From Acidobacteriota bacterium (lineage in GTDB: Bacteria > Acidobacteriota > UBA4820 > DSQY01): a stretch of DNA of 10,387 nt. The stretch lies in the NCBI GenBank assembly GCA_022759065.1, contig JAEMPZ010000020.1, positions 1 to 10,387 on the forward strand, written 5' to 3'. The notes beneath the pieces are model-generated. The model saw nothing but the letters and a program-made list of their open reading frames with translations. It searched no databases and was not told the origin of the DNA. The position numbers and the translations under genes were made by a program. Positions 1-5,933 of this stretch are shown in pieces (within the stretch, counting starts at the first letter, position 1; each line of letters opens with the position of its first letter).

Positions 1-2
1 GC

Positions 3-518
3 GACGAAGCGTTTGACGGCACGATGGGCGTGCTGGTCACCGGCGACGGGGACAAAACCCCGTTGGGCCTTCCCGCGGTTACGAGAACGGCCACCGCCGA
101 CGAAACGGGCCGCGTCGTTCTTGACCAGGTAGAACCTGGGCCCGCGCAGGTGTCGCTTGCGCAAAACGGCCAGTACTACAAGATGATGACGGCGATTCCA
201 GACGACCCGCAAGCGCCCTTGAGCTGGAACTTCAGCGGACTTGTTCTTACCGGACACGTGGCCGGAGTTGACGGGACACCCGCCGCTGACATCCTGGTAT
301 CCATAGCCTACCAAGGCGTCGGCGTCATGGCCGGTAACAGCGCCGTGACCGACGCGTCCGGCGCCTTCCGCTTTACGGGGCTTGGAGAGGGGACGCTCAC
401 CTTGACCGCGAGGAACCAGAGCGGCGCCAGCGCTTCTGCGACGGTTGAGCTTAAGGCAGGCCAGCCGCCACCGCCCGTGGAGCTGCGGCTTGCCGCTTCG
501 CCCCCGGCCGCGCCCTAG
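3..518 (+). CDS. C-terminal part of a protein with carboxypeptidase-regulatory-like (beta-sandwich) repeats, partial
   Basis: The reading frame is open to the left edge (it reads DEAFDGT before the first Met at 24), and no ribosome binding site precedes that Met. This is therefore most likely the 3' end of a longer gene. Two repeat units can be seen. The first has TADETGRVVLDQVEPG and the second has VTDASGAFRFTGLGEG, about 75 residues later. Both follow the pattern T-D-x-x-G-x-[FV]-x-[FL]-x-x-[LV]-x-x-G, followed by an alternating beta-strand. That pattern is typical of the carboxypeptidase-regulatory-like and CnaB-like families, which are usually found in secreted or surface proteins. The tail is rich in Pro and Ala (GQPPPPVEL, AASPPAAP). 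No membrane segment, sorting motif or catalytic residue is visible in this part. It converges on ispF, and the two stop codons overlap. The fold family is fairly clear; the function is unknown. Confidence 0.6.
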   Translation, partial: DEAFDGTMGVLVTGDGDKTPLGLPAVTRTATADETGRVVLDQVEPGPAQVSLAQNGQYYKMMTAIPDDPQAPLSWNFSGLVLTGHVAGVDGTPAADILVSIAYQGVGVMAGNSAVTDASGAFRFTGLGEGTLTLTARNQSGASASATVELKAGQPPPPVELRLAASPPAAP

Positions 519-994
519 CGCCCCTGTTCTTCCATCAGGACGACGGCGTGGCAGGAGACGGCATCGCCAGCGCCTTCGGGGCCGAAGCCTTCGGCTGTCT
601 TTGCTTTGACGTTGACGCGCTCTTTAGGCAATCCAAGAAGCGAGGCGATATTTTCGGTGATCGCCTCGCGGTAGGGGGCGAGTTTCGGCGCTTCGAGGAT
701 TATCGTCACGTCGGCATTGACTGGCCGAAAGCCTCGCCCGGAGGCCATTTCAACGGCGGCGGTTACGAAGCGCCCGCTGTCGCAATCCTTCCATTTTGGA
801 TCGCTGTCTGAAAAGTGGAGGCCGATGTCGCCCAAAGCGCACGCCCCAAGGAGCGCGTCGCAAAGGGCGTGCAGAAGAGCGTCGCCGTCGGAGTGGCCCA
901 GCGGCCCCTTGTCCCAGTCAATCAAGACCCCGCCCAGCTTGAACTGGCGGCCGGACGCGAGCCTGTGAATGTCCCAGCCGTGTCCTACGCGCAT
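515..994 (-). CDS. ispF: 2-C-methyl-D-erythritol 2,4-cyclodiphosphate synthase (IspF)
   Basis: IspF catalyses the fifth step of the MEP isoprenoid pathway: CDP-ME 2-phosphate is cyclised to MEcPP with release of CMP, in a cytosolic zinc-dependent homotrimer. The start MRVGHGWDIHRL gives 159 residues, the normal length. The metal ligands D8, H10 and H42 are in place (GWDIH; HSDGDALLHAL), as are H34, S35, D56 and the T133-A-E135 motif in NVKAKTAEGFG, with the same numbering as E. coli IspF. An in-frame extension to 1078 exists, but it adds 28 Arg/Gly-rich residues unlike the family and lies inside ispD, so I chose the ATG at 994. The start overlaps the ispD stop by 10 bp in another frame, with a weak G-rich ribosome binding site inside ispD, so translation is probably coupled. 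It is the last gene of the operon. Confidence 0.96.
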   Translation of the reverse strand: MRVGHGWDIHRLASGRQFKLGGVLIDWDKGPLGHSDGDALLHALCDALLGACALGDIGLHFSDSDPKWKDCDSGRFVTAAVEMASGRGFRPVNADVTIILEAPKLAPYREAITENIASLLGLPKERVNVKAKTAEGFGPEGAGDAVSCHAVVLMEEQGR

Positions 995-1692
995 CCCTTG
1001 CCCCCAAGAAGAGCCTCGGCGACCTGGACGTCTTCGGGGTAGGTTACCTTGATGTTCCATCGGTCCCCCTTCACCCACACCACATCACCGCCCATGCGCC
1101 TTACGTAAGAGACGTCGTCGCTGCCGTCAAACCCTTCGGCCAGGCCCCTTTCAAGCGCCTCTCGCAGCGTGCCGTATCGGAATGCCTGGGGCGTCATGGC
1201 CTGAACCATTTTGCTTCTGTCAACGGCGCCCGAGACCGCGCTCTCCTCGACGCTCCACAATGTGTCAACCGCGGGAATGGCCAGGAAGGCCCCGTCGTGG
1301 CCTTCGAGCGCTTGAATCAGGTCGCGCACCTCTTGAACCGTGATGCAGGGCCTAGCGGCATCGTGGACGAGCACCACTTCAGGGGCGGACCGTTCCATCG
1401 CCCTCAGGGCGTTGAGCGCCGACGCGGCGCGGGTGGGGCCTCCGGCAACGATCTCCCGCAACGCGCCGCGAGGGTAAGATGCCAGCGCTTTTTCGAGGGC
1501 GCTGATGTGGAACTCCGGGAAGGCGACGTAGATGGCCGACACCTCGGCCATTGAAGAGAAGAGGCGGATGCTGTAGTGGATCATGGGATGGCCAAGAATG
1601 GGAAAGAGCGCTTTGGGCACGGGGCTCTGAAGCCGTTCCCCGAGGCCTCCCCCTAAAAGAGCCACGCCCACTCTGGGCGCGCGCAAGGCCAC
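985..1692 (-). CDS. ispD: 2-C-methyl-D-erythritol 4-phosphate cytidylyltransferase (IspD)
   Basis: IspD transfers CMP from CTP to MEP to give CDP-ME, the third step of the MEP pathway, and works just before IspE and IspF. The protein has 235 residues, the usual size. The N-terminal nucleotide-binding loop reads LLGGGLGERLQSPVPKAL, with R20 and K27 at the same positions as in E. coli. Other family landmarks are GGPTRAASALNAL (about 84-96), VHDAARPCIT, DRSKMVQAMTPQAF, GSDDVSY and the C-terminal NIKVTYPED with K215. The loop has GG where most members have AA before the conserved glycine, and PKA where PKQ is usual. The start is GTG, directly after the frr TAA. A GGAGG at 1698-1702, inside the end of frr, lies 5 bases upstream and supports it. 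Because of the in-frame TAA, no longer start is possible. Confidence 0.93.
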   Translation of the reverse strand: MALRAPRVGVALLGGGLGERLQSPVPKALFPILGHPMIHYSIRLFSSMAEVSAIYVAFPEFHISALEKALASYPRGALREIVAGGPTRAASALNALRAMERSAPEVVLVHDAARPCITVQEVRDLIQALEGHDGAFLAIPAVDTLWSVEESAVSGAVDRSKMVQAMTPQAFRYGTLREALERGLAEGFDGSDDVSYVRRMGGDVVWVKGDRWNIKVTYPEDVQVAEALLGGKGCA

Positions 1693-2250
1693 TTAGACCT
1701 CCATGATGTCCGCTTCCTTCTTGGTCACGGACTTGGTGATCTCTTCGATGTAGTGGTCGTGAAGTTTTTGAATCTGCTCGAAGCCGCGGTCCCTCTCGTC
1801 CTCGGAAATTTCCTTGGCCTTGGTCTTCTTCTCCAGGGCCTCGCGGGCCTCGTGGCGGATGTGGCGGACGACGACCTTGCCCTTCTCGCCGATCTCCCGC
1901 GCGTGCTTGCAAAGCTCCTTGCGCCGTTCCTCGGTGAGCTGCGGGATCGGAATGCGGATCACGCGCCCATCGTTTGAAGGATTCAGCCCGAGGTTCGCCT
2001 CTTGGATCGCGCGCTCGATGGGGCCGATCATTTTCGGCTCCCACGGCTGGACAGTGATCATGCGCGGCTCGGGAACGGACAGGGTGGCGACTTGGTTCAG
2101 TGGCGACGGGGTGCCGTAGTAGTCCACGCGCACCGGCTCCAGAAGTGCCAGGTTGGCCGTGCCAGTCCTGAGCGTGGATAGCTCGTGGCGCATCGCATCC
2201 ACGCCCGCCTTCATCTTTTCTTCCGTTGCCTTGATGACCTGCTTAGCCAT
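1693..2250 (-). CDS. frr: Ribosome recycling factor (RRF)
   Basis: RRF splits post-termination 70S ribosomes together with EF-G and IF3. From the start MAKQVIKATEEKM it has 185 residues, identical in length to E. coli RRF. Recognisable parts are the helix-1 RHELSTLRTGTANLALLEPVRVDYYG region (21-46), the hinge and domain II with LNQVATLSVPEPRMITVQPW (51-70), LGLNPSNDGRVIRIPIPQLTEERR (88-110), and VVRHIRHEA containing R129 and R132, positions important for ribosome binding in E. coli. A second ATG lies two codons upstream (2254-2256), but the GGAGG abuts it with no spacing. The ATG at 2250 has the proper 6-base spacing, so I prefer it. The gene sits 20 bp after pyrH and directly before ispD. 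Confidence 0.96.
   Translation of the reverse strand: MAKQVIKATEEKMKAGVDAMRHELSTLRTGTANLALLEPVRVDYYGTPSPLNQVATLSVPEPRMITVQPWEPKMIGPIERAIQEANLGLNPSNDGRVIRIPIPQLTEERRKELCKHAREIGEKGKVVVRHIRHEAREALEKKTKAKEISEDERDRGFEQIQKLHDHYIEEITKSVTKKEADIMEV
1697..1702 (-). promoter_or_regulatory. Ribosome binding site of ispD inside the end of frr
   Basis: On the minus strand GGAGGT covers the last codons of frr (Met-Glu-Val), and GTG follows the frr TAA with no intervening base. The spacing from GGAGG to GTG is 5 bases. This fixes the GTG start of ispD and suggests that ribosomes finishing frr restart directly on ispD. Confidence 0.75.
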
Positions 2251-2256
2251 GACCAT

Positions 2257-2263
2257 CCTCCTT
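2257..2263 (-). promoter_or_regulatory. Ribosome binding site deciding the frr start
   Basis: On the minus strand AAGGAGG is followed immediately by ATGGTCATG. The first ATG touches the Shine-Dalgarno sequence and is too close. The second, 6 bases further on, is well placed and gives the family-typical MAKQ start. Confidence 0.7.
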
Positions 2264-2270
2264 CGTTATC

Positions 2271-2984
2271 CTACTTTACGACGGAGCCGACCGGCTGGCC
2301 CTCCACCACGCGCCGAATGTTGCCTTTTTCAAAAAGGTCGAAGACGCGAATGGGAATTCGGTTTTCCATGCACAGGCTTATTGCCGTGGCATCCATGACT
2401 TTAAGGCCGCCTTCCAGCGCCTGCATGTAGGAAAGTGATTCGTACCGTTTGGCGGAGGGATTCTCCATCGGGTCGGAGTCGTAGATGCCGTCCACCTTGG
2501 TGGCCTTCAAAAGAAGCTCAGCCTTGATTTCTATCGCCCGAAGAGCCGCCGCGGAATCGGTGGTGAAATAGGGGCTGCCCGTCCCGGCCGAAAAGATAAC
2601 GACCCGTTCCTTCTCCAGGTGCCGGATGGCCCGCCGCCGGATGTAAGGCTCCGCGAGGGCGTGCATGGCGATGGCCGTCATGAGCCTGGTGTCAACGCCC
2701 TTCTGCTCAAGCGCGTCTTGCAGCGCGAGGCCGTTGAGGACCGTCGCCAGCATGCCCATGTAGTCCGTGGTCACGCGGTCAAGGCCAAGCGCTTCGGACT
2801 GCTTGCCCCTGAAAATATTGCCGCCGCCAACCACCAGGGCCAACTGGACCCCCATGGCCTGCACTTCGGCGATCTCGGAAGCTATGGTGGCGACCGTTGA
2901 TGGGTCGAGCCCGAAGCCCTTGTCCCCCATCAAAGCCTCGCCCGAAAGTTTCAGGAGGATCCGGCGGAACGCGGCCTCGCCCAT
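2271..2984 (-). CDS. pyrH: Uridylate kinase (UMP kinase, PyrH)
   Basis: PyrH phosphorylates UMP to UDP with ATP, the committed supply step for UTP and CTP. The bacterial enzyme is a hexamer of the amino-acid-kinase fold, unrelated to eukaryotic UMP/CMP kinases. The 237 residues match the family length. Visible motifs are [11 protein letters not shown] (10-20, phosphate-binding Lys), [10 protein letters not shown] (51-60), [20 protein letters not shown] (74-93), [21 protein letters not shown] (130-150) and [12 protein letters not shown] (161-172). The ATG at 2984 has a strong AAGGAGG 6 bases upstream. The gene lies 25 bp after tsf and 20 bp before frr, the widespread rpsB-tsf-pyrH-frr order. 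Its product also feeds CTP, the substrate of IspD encoded two genes further on. Confidence 0.97.
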   Translation of the reverse strand: MGEAAFRRILLKLSGEALMGDKGFGLDPSTVATIASEIAEVQAMGVQLALVVGGGNIFRGKQSEALGLDRVTTDYMGMLATVLNGLALQDALEQKGVDTRLMTAIAMHALAEPYIRRRAIRHLEKERVVIFSAGTGSPYFTTDSAAALRAIEIKAELLLKATKVDGIYDSDPMENPSAKRYESLSYMQALEGGLKVMDATAISLCMENRIPIRVFDLFEKGNIRRVVEGQPVGSVVK

Positions 2985-3009
2985 TGCCCCTCCTTAATTC
3001 CTTCCGCGA

Positions 3010-3894
3010 TTACTCCCCGCAAGCCGAGGACGCCAAGCCTTCTCCAAGGACGAAACGGTCGAAGCGCTTGACCATGAAATTCTTTCCAGCCAGCGACTCC
3101 ACGTGCTTCTGGACCCTTATTGCCTGGTCCTTGATGAAGGGCTGTTCCAAAAGGCAGTTCTCCTCGTAGAACTTGTTCATCTTGCCCTCCACGATCTTGT
3201 CCGCGATCGCTTCGGGCTTGCCTTGCGCGATGACCTGGGCGCGGTATATCTCCCGCTCTTTTTGGAGCACTTCGTCAGTGACCTCTTCGCGGCGGACGAA
3301 CCTTGGCTGGGCGGCGGCGACCTGCATGCAGAGTTCCTTCGCGAGTTCGAGGGTTTCCGGCTTGTTTGCCAGCGGCGCATCGCAGGCAATGTCAATCAGA
3401 ACGCCGATCTTGCCGCCGGCGTGGATATAAGAGGCAACCAGGTCCCCTTCGTAGCGAGCGAAGCGCCGAAGCTGAAGGTTTTCGCCGAGTTTGGCTATCT
3501 TAGCCACAACAAGGTCTTTGACCGTCGCAGCCCCGTCCTTGCCGTAAGGCAGGGACAGCAACGCTTCGGGCGAAGCGGGGGCCTTGGCGAGGGCCATCTC
3601 GCACAATTCCTTGACCAACCCCTTAAAGTCGTCCGTTTTGGCGACGAAGTCGGTTTCGCAGTTGACTTCGAGAAGAACGCCGGACTTTCCGTCCCCGGAC
3701 GCCAGCGAAGCGATCAAGCCATCGGAGGCGGCTCGCACGGCCTTCTTCTGGGCGGTCGCGATGCCCTTCTTTCTGAGGATGGTCACCGCTTCGTCCATAT
3801 TGCCGCCGGCCTCTTCGAGGGCCCTTTTGCAGTCCATCATGCCCACGCCGGTCTTTTCTCTGAGATCCTGAACCATCTTTGCCGTGATAGCCAT
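3010..3894 (-). CDS. tsf: Translation elongation factor Ts (EF-Ts)
   Basis: EF-Ts is the guanine nucleotide exchange factor that recharges EF-Tu with GTP. It has 294 residues, close to E. coli EF-Ts. The N-terminal UBA-like domain (about 1-52) contains KTGVGMMDCKRALEEAGGNMDEAV. The core contains NCETDFVAKTDDF (78-90), whose TDFVAK contacts the EF-Tu G domain. The repeated core subdomain (HAGGKIGVLIDIACD) and a coiled-coil and C-terminal module (CLLEQPFIKD) follow. The ATG at 3894 is 5 bp after the rpsB stop. Its GAAGGAG ribosome binding site is made by the final Lys-Glu codons and stop of rpsB, so translation is probably coupled to S2. It is the second gene of the rpsB-tsf pair, which is conserved across bacteria. 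Confidence 0.97.
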   Translation of the reverse strand: MAITAKMVQDLREKTGVGMMDCKRALEEAGGNMDEAVTILRKKGIATAQKKAVRAASDGLIASLASGDGKSGVLLEVNCETDFVAKTDDFKGLVKELCEMALAKAPASPEALLSLPYGKDGAATVKDLVVAKIAKLGENLQLRRFARYEGDLVASYIHAGGKIGVLIDIACDAPLANKPETLELAKELCMQVAAAQPRFVRREEVTDEVLQKEREIYRAQVIAQGKPEAIADKIVEGKMNKFYEENCLLEQPFIKDQAIRVQKHVESLAGKNFMVKRFDRFVLGEGLASSACGE

Positions 3895-3899
3895 AAAAC

Positions 3900-4781
3900 C
3901 TACTCCTTCTTTTCGCCTTCCGCGGGCTTGCGGGGCTGACGGGGCCCGCCTGAAGTCTTGCGGACCCTTTTTTCGACCGATTCCTTCTTGCGGCCTTGGG
4001 CGCGGTGGGCGCCCGGCTCGTCATCTTCGCCGCCCGCTTCCTGCGACATGCGCTCGGCCATGGCGGCCTCTTCGGCGCTTGCCTCGGCGCGCGCCTGATA
4101 GATCCCCGCGCCCTCTTGGACGCACTCCGCGATCTTTCCGGCGAAAAGCTGAATGGCGCGAACGGCGTCGTCATTGCCTGGGATGGGGAAGTTGACCTCG
4201 TCGGGATCGCAGTTCGTGTCAACCATCGCCACGACTGGGATGTTGAGTTTCAGCGCTTCCCTGATGCAGTTCTTCTCGCGCTTGATGTCAACCACGAAGA
4301 GCGCTGACGGCAAGCGGTTCATGTCCTTGATGCCGGAAATCATCGTCTGGAGCTTCTCCCGCTCCTTGGCCAGAAGGAGTTTTTCCTTCTTCGTGAGATT
4401 CTCGAAGCGGTGGTCCGTTTCCAGGCGCTCAAGTTCCTTGAGGCGCTGCGCGCGGCTCATGATGGTTTTGAAGTTGGTCAGCGTTCCGCCGATCCAACGC
4501 TCGGTGACGTAAGGCATGGCAACCTTCGTGGCAGCCTCTTTGATCGCCTCCTGAGCCTGGCGCTTCGTGCCGACGAAGAGCACCTTCCCGCCGTTTGCCA
4601 CCGTGTCGGTGACAAAATCGGCCGCTCGTTTAAATTCGCGCAGCGTGTGCTGAAGGTCAACGATGTGAATGCCGTTTCGCTGGCCGAAAATGTAGCGTTT
4701 CATTTTTGGGTTCCATTTTCGGGTGAGATGCCCGAAGTGGACGCCGGCTTCCAAGAGTTCTTTCATGGAGACTGTTGCCAA
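3900..4781 (-). CDS. rpsB: 30S ribosomal protein S2, with a charged C-terminal extension
   Basis: S2 binds late to the back of the 30S subunit between head and body, and is needed for S1 recruitment in proteobacteria. The protein starts MATVSMKELLEAGVHFGH, like E. coli S2 (MATVSM), and carries RKWNPKMKRYIFGQRNGIHI (21-40), GTKRQAQEAI, RWIGGTLTNFKTI (95-107) and IPVVAMVDTNCDPDEVNFPIPGNDDA (181-206). The start is TTG, supported by an ideal AAGGAGGT 5 bases upstream. The next in-frame ATG (4766) is too far from that site and would remove the family-typical first five residues. The core ends near residue 232. About 60 extra residues follow: an acidic/Ala/Glu stretch, then a Lys/Arg/Pro-rich tail (RKKESVEKRVRKTSGGPRQP). 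This makes 293 residues against 241 in E. coli. Confidence 0.97.
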   Translation of the reverse strand: MATVSMKELLEAGVHFGHLTRKWNPKMKRYIFGQRNGIHIVDLQHTLREFKRAADFVTDTVANGGKVLFVGTKRQAQEAIKEAATKVAMPYVTERWIGGTLTNFKTIMSRAQRLKELERLETDHRFENLTKKEKLLLAKEREKLQTMISGIKDMNRLPSALFVVDIKREKNCIREALKLNIPVVAMVDTNCDPDEVNFPIPGNDDAVRAIQLFAGKIAECVQEGAGIYQARAEASAEEAAMAERMSQEAGGEDDEPGAHRAQGRKKESVEKRVRKTSGGPRQPRKPAEGEKKE

Positions 4782-4785
4782 GGTG

Positions 4786-4793
4786 ACCTCCTT
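4786..4793 (-). promoter_or_regulatory. Strong ribosome binding site that fixes the TTG start of rpsB
   Basis: The minus strand reads AAGGAGGTCACCTTG. The near-perfect anti-16S match lies 5 bases (counted from GGAGG) before TTG and about 20 bases before the first ATG, so TTG is the real initiation codon. The strong site may compensate for the weak start codon. Confidence 0.75.
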
Positions 4794-4809
4794 GCGGTCG
4801 TCCGCGAGC

Positions 4810-4859
4810 CGGGCGGAAAGCCTTTTGAGCCAGGGTTTCGTCGGACCCTTGCCCGCCCG
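4810..4859 (-). other. Possible nested hairpin in the rpsB leader
   Basis: The minus-strand RNA can pair a 7-bp outer stem (the CCGCCCG at 4853-4859 on the plus strand against CGGGCGG at 4810-4816). This encloses a 5-bp hairpin (ACCCT 4845-4849 with AGGGT 4832-4836). It ends about 17 bases before the ribosome binding site of rpsB. Leaders of rpsB-tsf operons are autoregulated by S2 in some bacteria, so a regulatory role is possible. GC-rich DNA forms such stems by chance, so support is weak. Confidence 0.25.
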
Positions 4860-4906
4860 TCTGATTTTGCCCGCGGGAAAACGGGGTTGATGTCCAAGGA
4901 CGGGCC

Positions 4907-4933
4907 GGCGCGCCGCCCAACGCGGCGGCCGCC
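4907..4933 (-). other. GC-rich hairpin after rpsI, possible attenuator or processing site
   Basis: Fourteen bases after the rpsI stop, the minus-strand RNA can form a 10-bp GC stem with one bulged G and a 6-base loop (arms 4924-4933 and 4907-4917). No U-run follows, so it is not a classical intrinsic terminator. The 166-bp gap between rpsI and rpsB (4782-4947) is the only long space in this operon. I see no convincing -35/-10 pair for a separate rpsB promoter in it. The hairpin could reduce read-through from rpsI into rpsB or protect the upstream mRNA. Confidence 0.4.
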
Positions 4934-4947
4934 CATCCGCGAAAAAC

Positions 4948-5340
4948 TTAACGCTTGCTGAACTGGAAGCGCTTGCGGGCCTTTGGCTGCCCGTATTTCT
5001 TGCGCTCGACTTCCCTGGCGTCGCGGGTCAAAAGGCCGTCGGCCTTCAGCTTGGGCCTGAGCTCCGCGTCGTATACCAGAAGGGCGCGCGAGATGCCCAG
5101 GCGCACGGCGCCGGCTTGGCCGGATGCGCCGCCGCCGCGCACGTTCACGAGCACGTCAAACTTTTCCTTGGTCCCGGTGAGGACCAGGGGCGTCTCGATC
5201 GCCATGCGGTGGACGGGGTTGGGGAAGTAGTTGTCGAAACCGCGGCGGTTGACCGTGATCTCGCCTTTGCCTGGGCGAAGGTACACCCTCGCTATCGAGG
5301 TCTTTCTGCGCCCGGTGCCCAAAAATTGATTGACAGCCAT
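4948..5340 (-). CDS. rpsI: 30S ribosomal protein S9
   Basis: S9 is a head protein of the 30S subunit whose C-terminal tail reaches the P-site tRNA anticodon loop. The 130 residues match the bacterial family exactly. Landmarks are the N-terminal [24 protein letters not shown] (8-31), the central [24 protein letters not shown] (65-88) and the basic tail ending [17 protein letters not shown] (114-130), which has the universal terminal SKR. The ATG at 5340 has AGGAG 8 bases upstream. It follows rplM by 19 bp, the nearly universal L13-S9 pair, and is followed by the 166-bp gap before rpsB. Confidence 0.98.
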   Translation of the reverse strand: MAVNQFLGTGRRKTSIARVYLRPGKGEITVNRRGFDNYFPNPVHRMAIETPLVLTGTKEKFDVLVNVRGGGASGQAGAVRLGISRALLVYDAELRPKLKADGLLTRDAREVERKKYGQPKARKRFQFSKR

Positions 5341-5359
5341 TTGTCAGACTCCTGGTTTA

Positions 5360-5809
5360 TCAGTCGAGCTTGAGAGGGAAGGGTGCCGGGACCTGGGCCT
5401 GGTGCGGATGCTTGTCCCCTGCATAGACCTTCATCTTGCGAATCAGACGGTCGCCGATACGCGTCTTTGGCAACATTCCGCGAACGGCGTGCTCAATGAG
5501 CTTGGCGGGGTTCTGCGCCATGAGGTCGCGCGCCGGCGTTTCGATCAGCCCCCCGGGGTACATGGTGTGGCGGCGATATATCTTGTCGGTCCACTTGTTG
5601 CCCGTAAGGTGGACCTTGCCGGCGTTTATCACGACGACAAAATCTCCCGAGTCCACGTGGGTAGTGAAAGTGGGCTTGTGCTTGCCCATTAGAACCCTGG
5701 CCACTTGCGTAGCAAGGCGGCCGAGAGTCTTGCCTTCGGCGTCCACGATGTACCACTCACGGGGGAGTTCCCCCCTTTTCGCCATGTAAGTGCTTCTGTT
5801 CATCATCAT
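5360..5809 (-). CDS. rplM: 50S ribosomal protein L13
   Basis: L13 is an early-assembly 50S protein. From the first of three consecutive ATG codons the product has 149 residues (E. coli L13 has 142). Family motifs are REWYIVDAEGKTLGRLAT (17-33), GKHKPTFTTHVDSGDFVVVINAGKV (42-66), LTGNKWTDKIYRRHT (68-82), VRGMLPKTR (109-117) and the C-terminal KMKVYAGDKHPHQAQ (125-139). A longer in-frame GTG start (5845) exists but would begin inside the leader with no ribosome binding site. The AGGAG at 5817-5821 is 7 bases from the ATG at 5809, 10 from 5806 and 13 from 5803, so 5809 is preferred. It is the first gene of the minus-strand operon, about 50 bases downstream of a strong promoter. Confidence 0.96.
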   Translation of the reverse strand: MMMNRSTYMAKRGELPREWYIVDAEGKTLGRLATQVARVLMGKHKPTFTTHVDSGDFVVVINAGKVHLTGNKWTDKIYRRHTMYPGGLIETPARDLMAQNPAKLIEHAVRGMLPKTRIGDRLIRKMKVYAGDKHPHQAQVPAPFPLKLD

Positions 5810-5867
5810 CTTGTTGCTCCTCGCATATCCTCGCCACAGGCACACCGCCGCCCGGCAAAGGGCTTGC

Positions 5868-5897
5868 AGTATAAGACTTTTTGGGTTCCGATGTCAA
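5868..5897 (-). promoter_or_regulatory. Sigma-70-type promoter of the rplM operon
   Basis: On the minus strand a perfect -35 TTGACA (5892-5897) is followed by an 18-base spacer and the -10 box TATACT (5868-5873), five of six matches to TATAAT. Transcription would start near 5861, leaving a leader of about 50 bases before the rplM ATG. The strength fits a ribosomal-protein operon. Confidence 0.75.
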
Positions 5898-5903
5898 GCG
5901 AGG

Positions 5904-5933
5904 TTGACCTAAACAGGATTAAGGGCTTATGAT
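5904..5933 (+). promoter_or_regulatory. Sigma-70-type promoter of the gcv operon
   Basis: On the plus strand the -35 box TTGACC (5904-5909), an 18-base spacer and the -10 box TATGAT (5928-5933) each match the consensus in five of six bases. Transcription would begin near 5940, giving a leader of only about 23 bases before the gcvT ATG at 5963. That leaves no room for a glycine riboswitch. The -35 box lies 6 bp from the opposing -35 box of the rplM promoter. Confidence 0.65.

Noticed and set aside
995..1078. A longer ispF reading frame starting at 1078
   Set aside because: The added 28 residues are Arg/Gly-rich, lie fully inside ispD in another frame and match nothing in the family. MRVGHGWDIH at 994 is the standard IspF start.
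1379..2044. A 221-codon minus-strand frame overlapping frr and ispD
   Set aside because: It is an out-of-frame reading of two real genes, with a low-complexity Arg/Gly/Pro product typical of frame-shifted GC-rich coding sequence.
3103..3939. A 278-codon open frame on the plus strand opposite tsf
   Set aside because: It is antisense to EF-Ts, whose motifs are unmistakable. The composition and lack of motifs fit a shadow frame.
4868..4900. A promoter for rpsB in the gap after rpsI (TTGGAC-like -35 with CAAAAT-like -10)
   Set aside because: The spacing is more than 20 bases and both boxes are poor matches, so it is not supported.
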